Shown here: positions 28,017-35,542 of the stretch, in pieces | How positions within the stretch are numbered: position 1 is the first letter of the stretch | Layout: each line of letters begins with the position of its first letter | Assembly: GCA_037443685.1 (NCBI GenBank) | Contig: JBBINX010000011.1 | Location: forward strand, 1 to 38,557 | Direction of reading: 5' to 3' | Origin: JAHJRJ01 sp037443685 | Lineage (GTDB): Bacteria > Bacteroidota > Ignavibacteria > UBA10030 > BY39 | Length of the DNA stretch: 38,557 nucleotides | Made by a program: the position numbers and the translations under genes | The notes under the pieces: model-generated | The model's input: only the letters and a program-made list of their open reading frames with translations | Told to the model about the DNA's origin: nothing | Database searches by the model: none

Positions 28017-28371
28017 AAATCGTTCAGTGAAGTAAGGTTCATTTAGGAAAAAGTTGGATAGCGAACACTGCAGTAAAACGAATAACGATTATAGTGAATA
28101 TAATACCAAGCAGATATAGCAACAAGTTTCTAACTTTTATTTTTAAAATCGGGTTAATTTTTGCCATAATATTTTTCTATGCGTATATTAAAAATAATTT
28201 CATCGAGTTACAAAAGGGGGTTGTTCTAAATCACATTGGATTATTAACTTGTGTTTTGTATATTTACAAAAAATATAACTACTCAGCATGCTAAGAAATA
28301 AAACTAGTGATTTGGTGTTTTGTTGCAAAATAATCATGAATGTAGAATAGTTACCAAAAAATAAGCTTAAT
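28017..28371. other. Intergenic region before the TRAP operon
   Basis: These 355 bases lie between the barrel protein and tatT. I find no convincing terminator after the barrel gene. A 66-codon frame from a GTG at 28094 has no family resemblance and no ribosome-binding site and is not called. The region holds a promoter candidate at 28236-28266 and otherwise nothing I can recognise. Confidence 0.5.
28236..28266 (+). promoter_or_regulatory. Candidate promoter of the TRAP operon
   Basis: TTG (28236-28238), 20 bases, then TATATTTA (28259-28266) has the same -7 octamer and spacing as the candidate before rfaE1. It would leave a leader of about 100 bases before tatT. The long AT-rich gap makes a chance match more likely than at the shorter sites. 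Confidence 0.35.
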
Positions 28372-29229
28372 ATGCGTATATCTATCCTTATTATATTTAG
28401 TGTTTTAACAATCAACTGTAGTTTCCAACAGATTGCTGTAAAATCTATGGAAGGTATTATGGATAATGCTTTCGAAACATTAAATTCTGAACAAGATTTA
28501 AACCTCGCTGAAAAAAGCATCGCCTCAAATTTGAAATTATTAGAAGCAATGGTAAAATCTGACCCTGAGAACAAGCAATTGCTGCTGCTAACGAGTATGG
28601 GATATTCAAGCTACACAATCGGATTTGTTGAGGACGACAATCCCGAAACCGCTCGACTGTTTTACAAAAGAGCAAAAGATTACGGTATGAGGTTCTTAAA
28701 TACTAACAAGAATTTTACTAAAGCACTAAACAGTAATCCAGATTATTTTGCCTCCTCGCTTCATTCTTTACCAAATGAATATGTGCCTGCGGTTTTCTGG
28801 ACAGCCATCAGTTGGGGAAGTTATATCAGTCTCTCGCTCACTGACCCCGATGCTCTCGCTGATTTGCCCAAAGTGGAAACTATGATGAAATACATAACAG
28901 AAAAAGACCCAAATTATTTTTACGGAGGAGCTTATTTCTTTCTCGGAACACTTTACGGTAGTAGACCTCAATTCTTAGGTGGAAATAGCGATGAGTCAAA
29001 AAAGAATTTTGAAAAATGTCTGGCAATCAATGAAGGCAAATTTCTGATGACCTATGTATATTATGCGAGAACTTATGCAGTTCAAGTACAAAATCAAGAA
29101 CTATTCAACGAATTACTCGATAATGTAGATAAAGCATCGATCGATATTTTGCCCGAGGCACGTCTTTCGAACGCAATTGCAAAAAAGAAAGCTGTTTATT
29201 TACGGAATTTAATCAACGAATTATTTTAA
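28372..29229 (+). CDS. TRAP transporter TatT component (TPR lipoprotein)
   Basis: A 285-residue exported helical protein. The first 15 residues are hydrophobic and end at Cys16 (LTINCS), a loose lipobox, so it is probably a lipoprotein. The rest resembles the TatT family (Treponema Tp0956 type): TPR-like helix pairs with GYSSYTIGFVEDDN, the YKRAKDYGMRFL helix and the FFLGTLYGSRP segment. TatT proteins form a trimeric periplasmic hub that docks the P-type binding protein and may pass hydrophobic ligands to it. The gene lies 10 bases before dctP in the same operon, the expected context. Function is assigned by family and context. Confidence 0.82.
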   Translation: MRISILIIFSVLTINCSFQQIAVKSMEGIMDNAFETLNSEQDLNLAEKSIASNLKLLEAMVKSDPENKQLLLLTSMGYSSYTIGFVEDDNPETARLFYKRAKDYGMRFLNTNKNFTKALNSNPDYFASSLHSLPNEYVPAVFWTAISWGSYISLSLTDPDALADLPKVETMMKYITEKDPNYFYGGAYFFLGTLYGSRPQFLGGNSDESKKNFEKCLAINEGKFLMTYVYYARTYAVQVQNQELFNELLDNVDKASIDILPEARLSNAIAKKKAVYLRNLINELF

Positions 29230-29233
29230 AGGA
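29228..29233 (+). promoter_or_regulatory. Ribosome-binding site deciding the TTG start of dctP
   Basis: AAAGGA lies six bases before the TTG at 29240, which begins a clean signal peptide. No ATG exists near this point in the frame, so the site supports a TTG start for dctP. It overlaps the end of tatT (TAA at 29227-29229). Confidence 0.6.
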
Positions 29234-29239
29234 TATCTC

Positions 29240-30247
29240 TTGAAACGGTATATATTTCTACTCTTAGTAATTTTTATTTCTGAATCTCTCTCACAACAAT
29301 TTACGATCAAATTTGCCACCTTAGCTCCCGAGGGTACTACTTGGATGAACATCATGAAAGAATATGACACCGCAATCAGAAAAGAAAGTGGTGGACGATT
29401 AGGTTTTAAAATATACGCTGGCGGAGTTCAAGGTGACGAAAAGGATATACTTCGAAAAATCCGACTTGGACAATTGCATAGTACGGGGATCACGGGTGTC
29501 GGTATCGGCGAAATCGCACCAAAAGTGAGAATCCTTGATTCACCCTTCTTGTTTAAATCTTACGAGGAAGTCGATCATATTTATTTGACCTTCGAAAAAG
29601 ATTTTCACTCTGCCTTCGATGAAGGTGGTTATATGTTGCTCGGTTGGGCTGAAGTTGGTTTCGTCTATGTTTTTACGAACACACCGATTTCAAAAAAAGA
29701 AGATATGAAAAACGTGAAGATGTGGATGTGGGAAGGTGATCCTATTGCCGAAGCAGCTTTCAAATCTCTCGATATTAGTCCGATACCACTCTCAGTTACA
29801 GATGTATTAACGTCATTGCAAACCAAATTAATAGATGGTGTTTATACATCACCGTTAGCTGCTTTGGGGTTACAATGGTGGACTCGCGTTAAACACGTTT
29901 TCTCACTACCGCTTGCCGACGCCGCTGGTGCTGTTGTTATCTCGAAAAAAATGTACAATCAACTTCCACCTGATCTACAGGAAATACTTTTAAGAAACGG
30001 CAAAATATATATGGCAAAGCTGACCGAACTTAGCCGTAAAGACAACGAAAAAGCGCTACAGACTCTTAAAAAGCATGGAATAAAATTTTCTGATCCGGTG
30101 TCTCAAAAATCGGTTGAAGAATACGAAGAAAGCGGTAGAAAAGCCCGCCGAACTCTTGTAAATAAACTCTACACCGAAGAGTTCTTGAATCGCATCGAAA
30201 AAACTATCGAAGATTTCCGGAAATCTAAAACTAAGATGTCCCAATGA
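29240..30247 (+). CDS. dctP: TRAP transporter substrate-binding protein (DctP family)
   Basis: Periplasmic binding protein of 335 residues for a carboxylate-type or related ligand. A signal peptide (about 1-18, ending SLSQ) precedes the DctP fold, with FATLAPEGTTW at the start of the mature protein, the YAGGVQGDEKDILRKIRLGQ segment, LDSPFLF, and the KMWMWEGDP and TDVLTSLQTKLIDGVY parts that include the usual ligand-contact region. The canonical carboxylate-binding Arg of DctP proteins falls in the Asn/Lys/Trp-rich VKMWMWEGDP region, where I do not see an obvious equivalent, so the ligand may not be a simple C4-dicarboxylate. It starts with TTG and overlaps dctQ by four bases (ATGA). Confidence 0.92.
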   Translation: MKRYIFLLLVIFISESLSQQFTIKFATLAPEGTTWMNIMKEYDTAIRKESGGRLGFKIYAGGVQGDEKDILRKIRLGQLHSTGITGVGIGEIAPKVRILDSPFLFKSYEEVDHIYLTFEKDFHSAFDEGGYMLLGWAEVGFVYVFTNTPISKKEDMKNVKMWMWEGDPIAEAAFKSLDISPIPLSVTDVLTSLQTKLIDGVYTSPLAALGLQWWTRVKHVFSLPLADAAGAVVISKKMYNQLPPDLQEILLRNGKIYMAKLTELSRKDNEKALQTLKKHGIKFSDPVSQKSVEEYEESGRKARRTLVNKLYTEEFLNRIEKTIEDFRKSKTKMSQ

Positions 30248-30762
30248 ATTTCTTAGAGCGTATTAGCAATTATATCGCGTTTGCTGAAAAAGGTTTAATT
30301 GGAACCCTTTTAATGGTGATGATTCTTCTCGCCTTTCTACAAGTGATTTTGAGAAATATTTTCTCAACAGGAATTTTATGGGTTGACCCACTCTTACGGC
30401 ATATGGTTCTATGGATTTGTTTCATAGGTGCTTCGATTGCCACTCAAAAAAAAAAGCATATAAACATCGATGTCTTCAGCCGTCTGCTTTCTAATAAGAG
30501 TAAATCTGTTGTTAATATATTCACAAATATTTTTGCCGCAGGTGTCTCGTACGCTTTAATGAACGCAGCTTACAAATTTTTACTTGACGAAAAGGATGCT
30601 CAAACAGTCATCTTAACTATCAGCAACTTCGAAATTGCTTCTTGGTGGATTCAAATAATAATCCCTATCGGATTTGGACTAATGATTTTCCGATTTCTTA
30701 TTAATGCAATCTACTACCTGACCGAAATGCTAAGATACCAAAAGGTTGTGGAAACTCATTGA
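30244..30762 (+). CDS. dctQ: TRAP transporter small permease (DctQ family)
   Basis: Inner-membrane subunit of 172 residues with four transmembrane helices (about 17-40, 50-67, 90-110 and 130-155). It contains the family-typical LRNIFSTGILWVDPLLRHMVLW segment and the cytoplasmic KKKHINIDVFSRLL loop. The small permease stabilises DctM and contacts the binding protein. Its ATG overlaps the dctP stop and its own stop overlaps the dctM start, so the three genes are tightly coupled. Confidence 0.93.
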   Translation: MNFLERISNYIAFAEKGLIGTLLMVMILLAFLQVILRNIFSTGILWVDPLLRHMVLWICFIGASIATQKKKHINIDVFSRLLSNKSKSVVNIFTNIFAAGVSYALMNAAYKFLLDEKDAQTVILTISNFEIASWWIQIIIPIGFGLMIFRFLINAIYYLTEMLRYQKVVETH

Positions 30763-32042
30763 TGGAAACAATTCTGATTATTCTTGCCCTGATTCTCTTA
30801 GCTTTTTTTGGATCGCCGCTCTTCTCAATCATTGGTGTAATATCGTTGATTGCTTTTCACTCGGCGCAAATCGATTCATCGGCAGTCATCGTGGAACTCT
30901 ATCGGTTGGCAAATACACCGACACTTATAGCTATCCCATTTTTTACTTTTGCCGGATATTTATTAGCTGAGAGTAATTCCCCTAAAAGAATTGTCGCACT
31001 TGCTCGGGCATTGTTCGGTTGGATACCGGGTGGTCTTGCTGTAGTCGCTCTTATTTCCTGCGCCATTTTTACAGCTTTTACAGGCGCATCGGGCGTTACG
31101 ATAATAGCCCTCGGAGGCTTGCTTTATCCGATTTTACTAAAAGAAAAATATCCCGAAAAATTTTCACTCGGCCTAATGACAACATCTGGTAGTTTAGGAT
31201 TAATGTTTCCACCAAGTCTGCCAATTATATTGTATGCAGTAGTTGCAAAGATAAGTGTCGACAAACTATTCGTTGCTGGTTTTATACCGGGGATGTTCCT
31301 GCTAATAATACTTGCGATATATAGCATCCAATTTGGAGTCAAAGCGAGCGTTCCTAAAACTAAATTTGATATTGCAAATGTCTTGATTGCTGCCAGAGAT
31401 GTAGCTTGGGAAATCCCGCTTCCCTTTCTTGTCATCGGAGGAATTTATGGGGGATTGTTTACCGTTACAGAAGCCGCCGCAGTTACAGCATTCTACGTCT
31501 TAGTAGTTGAAGTTTTTATTTATAAAGATTTAAAACTATTCAAAGATATTCCCAAAATTATGCAAGAGAGTATGGTCTTGGTTGGTGCAATTCTCATCAT
31601 ATTGGGAACAGCGCTTGGTTTAACGAATTATCTGATTGATGCTGAAGTTCCGAAACAGTTGTTCACAATAATTGGTGAATTGATAACAAGTAAAATATTA
31701 TTTTTAATTTTGTTAAACATCTTTCTCCTCATCGTAGGAATGATGATGGATATTTTTTCGGCTACTATTGTAGTCGTACCACTAATAATTCCGATCGCAC
31801 TCGCTTACGGTGTTGACCCGGTTCATCTTGGAATAATCTTTTTGATGAATCTCGAAATCGGTTATGTAACTCCGCCTGTCGGATTAAATCTTTTCATCGC
31901 AAGTTATAGGTTTGAAAAACCGATTACAAAAATTTATACTTCGACACTTCCTTATATCGCAATTCGCCTGGTTGTGCTAGTATTGGTAACTTACGCCCCC
32001 AATCTGAGCTTATACTTGGTTAGGCTACTTCAAATCGAATAA
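30762..32042 (+). CDS. dctM: TRAP transporter large permease (DctM family)
   Basis: Sodium-coupled transport subunit of the ion transporter superfamily, 426 residues with about 11-12 membrane segments and two inverted repeats. Family signatures include PFFTFAGYLLAES, the GASGVTIIALGGLLYP and TTSGSLGLMFPPSLP regions, IGGIYGGLFTVTEAAA and the final LEIGYVTPPVGLNLF. The frame opens with TTG at 30759, but the next codon is ATG (TGATG overlap with dctQ) and is the likely start. It is the last gene of the operon; I see no clear terminator in the 186 bases that follow. Confidence 0.95.
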   Translation: METILIILALILLAFFGSPLFSIIGVISLIAFHSAQIDSSAVIVELYRLANTPTLIAIPFFTFAGYLLAESNSPKRIVALARALFGWIPGGLAVVALISCAIFTAFTGASGVTIIALGGLLYPILLKEKYPEKFSLGLMTTSGSLGLMFPPSLPIILYAVVAKISVDKLFVAGFIPGMFLLIILAIYSIQFGVKASVPKTKFDIANVLIAARDVAWEIPLPFLVIGGIYGGLFTVTEAAAVTAFYVLVVEVFIYKDLKLFKDIPKIMQESMVLVGAILIILGTALGLTNYLIDAEVPKQLFTIIGELITSKILFLILLNIFLLIVGMMMDIFSATIVVVPLIIPIALAYGVDPVHLGIIFLMNLEIGYVTPPVGLNLFIASYRFEKPITKIYTSTLPYIAIRLVVLVLVTYAPNLSLYLVRLLQIE

Positions 32043-32228
32043 ACACATAACTTCTGTGGCTTTAATATCTTCCTGTTTTCTCCAATACAACATTTAAATA
32101 AATTCTAAACAGCAAGCATTAAAACTCAATAGTACGAAGTTACACTAAAACGCTTATTTATGAGTTTTTGTATTCTGGTAATTTTGTTACTTATTTTGTC
32201 CCGATTAAGGGTGGTGAGTAGTTACTTT

Positions 32229-33968
32229 TTAATCTAATCTCACATAATGCGAGTAGGAAAAACCTCCTGCTTCTAAAATTATGTTATTAGACCCGCTACT
32301 CAAATTTAATGTAGAAACTGCAATAATATAACGTCCAGCTTCTTTTATCTCGTCAACTATTATTTGTGCATTTGTTTTTTGATCATTTTGAATTTTTAGG
32401 ATAATGTTACCCTTCTGCTCTACTTCGTATGTGACGTAGAGTGTTTTTTGGTTTTTCTTCAAAAGATAAGCAAGAGGAAATTTGGATGTAAGCTTTTTGG
32501 GTAACTGCACTATTGGGGTAATTTCTATTTCCTGAACACTCGCTGGCGAGCTCTCGTTGTTTCCTTTATCGAACGCTGTAACAACGTAATAATAATGTCC
32601 CGACCTCGGTCTTTCGATTATGTCTAAATACGAATTTTCATCAGTGGGAATAATCGCTAAAATATTTGCAGGATCATTAATGTTAACCGGTTTTACAGGC
32701 GAACGATAGATGTTGTAATATTTTACAATATCTTCATCTACTGCCGGGAGAGGAGATTTCCATATTAGCTTGAACGTATTGGGACTTATTTCGTTCACTT
32801 GTAAATCACGCGGCGGATTAGGTGGGATGCTATCTTTCCACTTCATCGGGGGGATGTTTGCTGGATACAAATATCTCCTACCCAACATGAGATTCTCCTT
32901 AATGTGTTCGTACCTAAAAAAAGAATTCCCTTCGTTGCCGTAGAGTCGTGTTACATCTATCAAAAGGGGGAGTTGTTGAAATACCTCCGGTTTATACGCA
33001 CCTATTCCGATATATATATGTCGTCCTTTAGAATTTTCACTCCAATCTTTTGTGATTGTAGCGAAGTCAGGATCGCCGGGTTTCGTACCTAAAGACCAAT
33101 AAACTTGTGGAGCCAAGTAATCGTGCTTTTGTTCTTCTAACCACCTGCGCGAATCTTGATAAATCGCTGAATACGATTGCCAACCGACAGCATTCTTTAA
33201 ATTTTTATAAACCCCAATAGGTGCAGAACCGACTTTTAGCATAGGTTTTATCGCAATCGCTGAATCGTAAATTTCTCTGACAAACTGATTAACATTCTCG
33301 CGTCTCCATTCATCTTTATTTTTTTTCTTACCAAATAAACGATATGATTCTTCATCAGCGTAGTCTTTTCCAGGATAACGGATAAAATCGAAATGAATCC
33401 CATCAATATCGTAATTACGGATTAAATCCATAGCAACGCGTAGATTATATTCTCTGACTTCTGGAATTCCCGGGTCAAGCCAAATTTCTCCATTGTATTT
33501 TTTTACCCAATCCGGATGGGATTCTATTATATGTTTTTTATCACCTACACTATTTTTAATACCGTTAGCGACTCGAAATGTATTAAACCATGCGTGTACT
33601 TCGAAACCATTTGCATGTGCGTTATGAAGTAAAAAACTTAGAGGATCCCAACCGGGGTCTTTTCCGAGTGTACCGGTGAGTCTGTCTGACCAAGGTTCGA
33701 ATTTTGATTTGTACATTGCATCGCCGCGCGCACGAACTTGAAAAAATATTGTGTTAAAATTTGCCTTTTTTAACTTTTGAATAATATCTAACATCGAGCG
33801 TTGCTGTTCTTCTACATTAGTTGTCCTCGGCCAATCCATTCCCGCAGCAGTGGTCAACCACACAGCGCGGACTTCATGTTTCGGGTATTGCGTAGTGCCT
33901 GCCGATTGGGTAAATAATATATTACAAAATATTGATGAGAGAAAAAATAATAACCAGAGATGTTTCAT
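32229..33968 (-). CDS. GHL10-type glycosidase-like protein with FN3 domain
   Basis: Exported protein of 579 residues. A signal peptide (about 1-21, ending LFTQS) is followed by a GHL10/DUF187 TIM-barrel domain (about 30-365), with the start motif VRAVWLTTAAGMDWP, GDAMYKSKFEPWS, VHAWFNTFRV and DIDGIHFDFIRYPG that typify this family. A fibronectin type III domain (about 383-480) and a C-terminal beta-rich domain (about 495-579) follow. Family members are glycosidases or glycosidase-like enzymes; one group is linked to peptidoglycan (glucosaminidase-type) cleavage, but the substrate here is unknown. It begins eight bases beyond the remnant of hepT and could be cotranscribed with it. Confidence 0.9.
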   Translation of the reverse strand: MKHLWLLFFLSSIFCNILFTQSAGTTQYPKHEVRAVWLTTAAGMDWPRTTNVEEQQRSMLDIIQKLKKANFNTIFFQVRARGDAMYKSKFEPWSDRLTGTLGKDPGWDPLSFLLHNAHANGFEVHAWFNTFRVANGIKNSVGDKKHIIESHPDWVKKYNGEIWLDPGIPEVREYNLRVAMDLIRNYDIDGIHFDFIRYPGKDYADEESYRLFGKKKNKDEWRRENVNQFVREIYDSAIAIKPMLKVGSAPIGVYKNLKNAVGWQSYSAIYQDSRRWLEEQKHDYLAPQVYWSLGTKPGDPDFATITKDWSENSKGRHIYIGIGAYKPEVFQQLPLLIDVTRLYGNEGNSFFRYEHIKENLMLGRRYLYPANIPPMKWKDSIPPNPPRDLQVNEISPNTFKLIWKSPLPAVDEDIVKYYNIYRSPVKPVNINDPANILAIIPTDENSYLDIIERPRSGHYYYVVTAFDKGNNESSPASVQEIEITPIVQLPKKLTSKFPLAYLLKKNQKTLYVTYEVEQKGNIILKIQNDQKTNAQIIVDEIKEAGRYIIAVSTLNLSSGSNNIILEAGGFSYSHYVRLD

Positions 33969-33975
33969 TAGCTGT

Positions 33976-34306
33976 TTATAATTGTTTTTCGCGATGAATA
34001 ATATCTTCGATATGTTTTTTAAGGATAGGAATTTTTACGGTAACGATATCCCATACTAAAATAATCAGGAATCAGTTTATTCCTTCTATCCGCAATGACC
34101 TTCCACTTAACGTCAGGATATTTGGCTTTTACTTCCGAACTTATTTTTTTAGTCGCTTCACCAAGAATCTCCAAGCTTCGGACAAATGCTCGCTGTAAAG
34201 TTTCATCCTTTACAAATTCATCAAGAGATAATCCTTTTGAGTGTTTTAGTAAATAATCGATTTCATCCAGAATGTGTTTCAAATACTCAATTTGTGAAAG
34301 TGACAT
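33976..34306 (-). pseudogene. hepT: HepT (DUF86/HEPN) toxin, decayed
   Basis: Remnant of the HEPN ribonuclease toxin of MntA/HepT (type VII) modules. The open frame (stop at 34019, 95 residues) matches HepT through ILGEATKKIS and KVIADRRNKLIPDYF. The catalytic RX4HXY motif reads R75-NKLI-P80-D-Y82, with His replaced by Pro. Right after DYF the frame turns into unrelated sequence, while another frame of the same DNA (about 34056 to 33976) continues with the family-typical VWDIVTVKIPILKKH end. Comparison with the usual spacing suggests a net loss of about 17 bases (inference). The start overlaps mntA by 20 bases, as is normal for these pairs. I consider the toxin inactive. Confidence 0.85.
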
Positions 34307-34604
34307 ACTCTATTTCTCGTTCAATGTAAGGTTTTAGGTAGGGAATAAGTGATTCAGGTGTTACTAACTCAACCTCTTTACCAAACAATTCTTCCAAAAA
34401 GTAAACTAAATTGATAATATTATCGTACGTTTTTTTACCTGGGATAAACTCTACAAAAAAATCAATGTCGTTGGATCCTTTTTGCTCATCACAAATGAAC
34501 GAGCCAATTAAGCCCAACCGTCTTGCTCCATAACTTATAATCTCTTCCTTATTTAAAAGGAGAATATCGAAAATATTTGATTTATTTTGAGTTGTTGTAT
34601 TCAT
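34287..34604 (-). CDS. mntA: MntA-like nucleotidyltransferase antitoxin
   Basis: A minimal nucleotidyltransferase of 105 residues. The motif GSFICDEQKGSNDIDFFVEF contains the catalytic pair D46 and D48; the third acidic position is Glu (E79 in VELVT). The usual GSFxR motif has Cys in place of Arg (C38). In characterised modules MntA adds AMP units to a Tyr of the HepT RX4HXY motif to silence it. Here the cognate HepT is broken, so the antitoxin may be free of its old task or in decay itself. A perfect GTATA-G-TATAC dyad lies 8-18 bases upstream of the ATG. Confidence 0.85.
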   Translation of the reverse strand: MNTTTQNKSNIFDILLLNKEEIISYGARRLGLIGSFICDEQKGSNDIDFFVEFIPGKKTYDNIINLVYFLEELFGKEVELVTPESLIPYLKPYIEREIEYVTFTN

Positions 34605-34658
34605 ATTTTATGTATAGTATACTAATAAAATTTTTAAAAAGAAACTAATCTAACCTGA

Positions 34659-35003
34659 TTATTTCTCATTCAACTCATCCATGAATGCCACAGCCCGTCG
34701 GAGGTGTGGAATTACAATTGAACCACCTACTGTGAGGGCTACACTAAAGATTTCGAACATCTCGTCTTCTGTTACGCTTTCTTCTTTGCATTGCATTATA
34801 TGGTATGATATGCAATCGTCGCACCGTAACACCATAGAAGCCACAAGTCCCAACATCTCTTTGGTTTTAGCATCTAATTTCCCCGATTCATAAGTTAGTG
34901 TATCAACGCCAAAAAAACGTTTTATTGTCCGGTTATCTACGCTTAGAATGCGGTCGTTCATTTTTTTTCTAAAATTTTGGAATTCTTCAATACGTTTGCT
35001 CAT
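34659..35003 (-). CDS. Carboxymuconolactone decarboxylase / AhpD-like protein
   Basis: Small all-helical protein of 114 residues in the AhpD-like family. The redox motif CxxC followed by His is seen in RCDDCISYH (about 61-69), which is the active-site pattern of peroxidase-type members, with the upstream Glu-containing helix. Such proteins act as peroxiredoxin partners or disulfide oxidoreductases; true decarboxylase activity is unlikely without the pathway genes. The ATG is preceded by AAGGA at good spacing. It is divergent from the cytochrome-like lipoprotein gene. Confidence 0.88.
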   Translation of the reverse strand: MSKRIEEFQNFRKKMNDRILSVDNRTIKRFFGVDTLTYESGKLDAKTKEMLGLVASMVLRCDDCISYHIMQCKEESVTEDEMFEIFSVALTVGGSIVIPHLRRAVAFMDELNEK

Positions 35004-35090
35004 TTAAAATCCTTTTGATTGTTAACTATATTTTTAATTTAAATCTACAAAAAATATTTTTCAAATGTATTGTTAATTATGTACTGTTAA

Positions 35091-35121
35091 TTGATATTCA
35101 ATAATAATTTCACTATTTTTC
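35091..35121 (+). promoter_or_regulatory. Candidate promoter of the cytochrome-like lipoprotein gene
   Basis: TTG (35091-35093), 20 bases, then TATTTTTC (35114-35121) fit the TTG / TAnnTTTG layout except for the last base. The -7 element ends seven bases before the ATG at 35129, which again would give an almost leaderless message. Confidence 0.35.
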
Positions 35122-35128
35122 ATACGTT

Positions 35129-35524
35129 ATGAAACATAATATATTTACATTCGCAGCAATCTTAGTTATCGGTGTAGGTTTGTTTTCTTGTAAAGACGAA
35201 AATCCCGACTCTTCTAGTATCTTCTTCCCTGACACTGTTAGTTATGAAAACCACGTTCAACCGTTGTTTAATGCAGCTTGCGCTTTCATCGGCTGCCATG
35301 GTGATGATACAGAAGGTGTTAGAGGATTTAGTTTGACATATTACAACAACTTTATGTATTCTACAAATAGGATCGTTTATAGAGGAGAGCCAGATGCGAG
35401 TCCGTTAATTCAACGTGTAGAAGGCAGAATAATTCCTCGTATGCCTCCAGACCAGCCACCTTTAAATAAAAATCAAACCGATGGATTACGTCGGTGGGTT
35501 TTGCGAGGGGCTCTGAACAATTAG
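35129..35524 (+). CDS. Small lipoprotein with a CX4CH haem-type motif
   Basis: A 131-residue exported lipoprotein: signal sequence with lipobox LFSC (Cys21), then the segment NHVQPLFNAACAFIGCHGDD. C51, C56 and H57 form a CX4CH haem-attachment-like motif instead of CXXCH. A later RMPPDQPP (Met near residue 104) offers a sixth-ligand candidate, and RRWVLRGALNN matches the end of planctomycete-type cytochrome c domains. The likely role is a single-haem periplasmic or outer-membrane electron carrier, or a domain of this fold without haem. There are no other cytochrome genes nearby. It is convergent with the following asparagine-synthetase-like gene. Confidence 0.8.
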   Translation: MKHNIFTFAAILVIGVGLFSCKDENPDSSSIFFPDTVSYENHVQPLFNAACAFIGCHGDDTEGVRGFSLTYYNNFMYSTNRIVYRGEPDASPLIQRVEGRIIPRMPPDQPPLNKNQTDGLRRWVLRGALNN

Positions 35525-35542
35525 CTCCGGGAGAGATTCTCT

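Noticed and set aside
28094..28294. 66-codon hydrophobic frame on the plus strand before tatT
   Set aside because: It starts with GTG, has no ribosome-binding site or family resemblance, and lies in AT-rich DNA where such frames arise by chance.
32043..32228. Search for a bidirectional terminator between dctM and the GHL10 gene
   Set aside because: Only weak AT-rich stems with bulges are seen, none with a GC-rich arm and T tract.
35525..35542. AGAGATTCTCT hairpin between the cytochrome-like gene and the convergent Asn-synthetase-like gene
   Set aside because: The stem is only 4-5 bp with a very small loop and no proper T tract, too weak to call a terminator.
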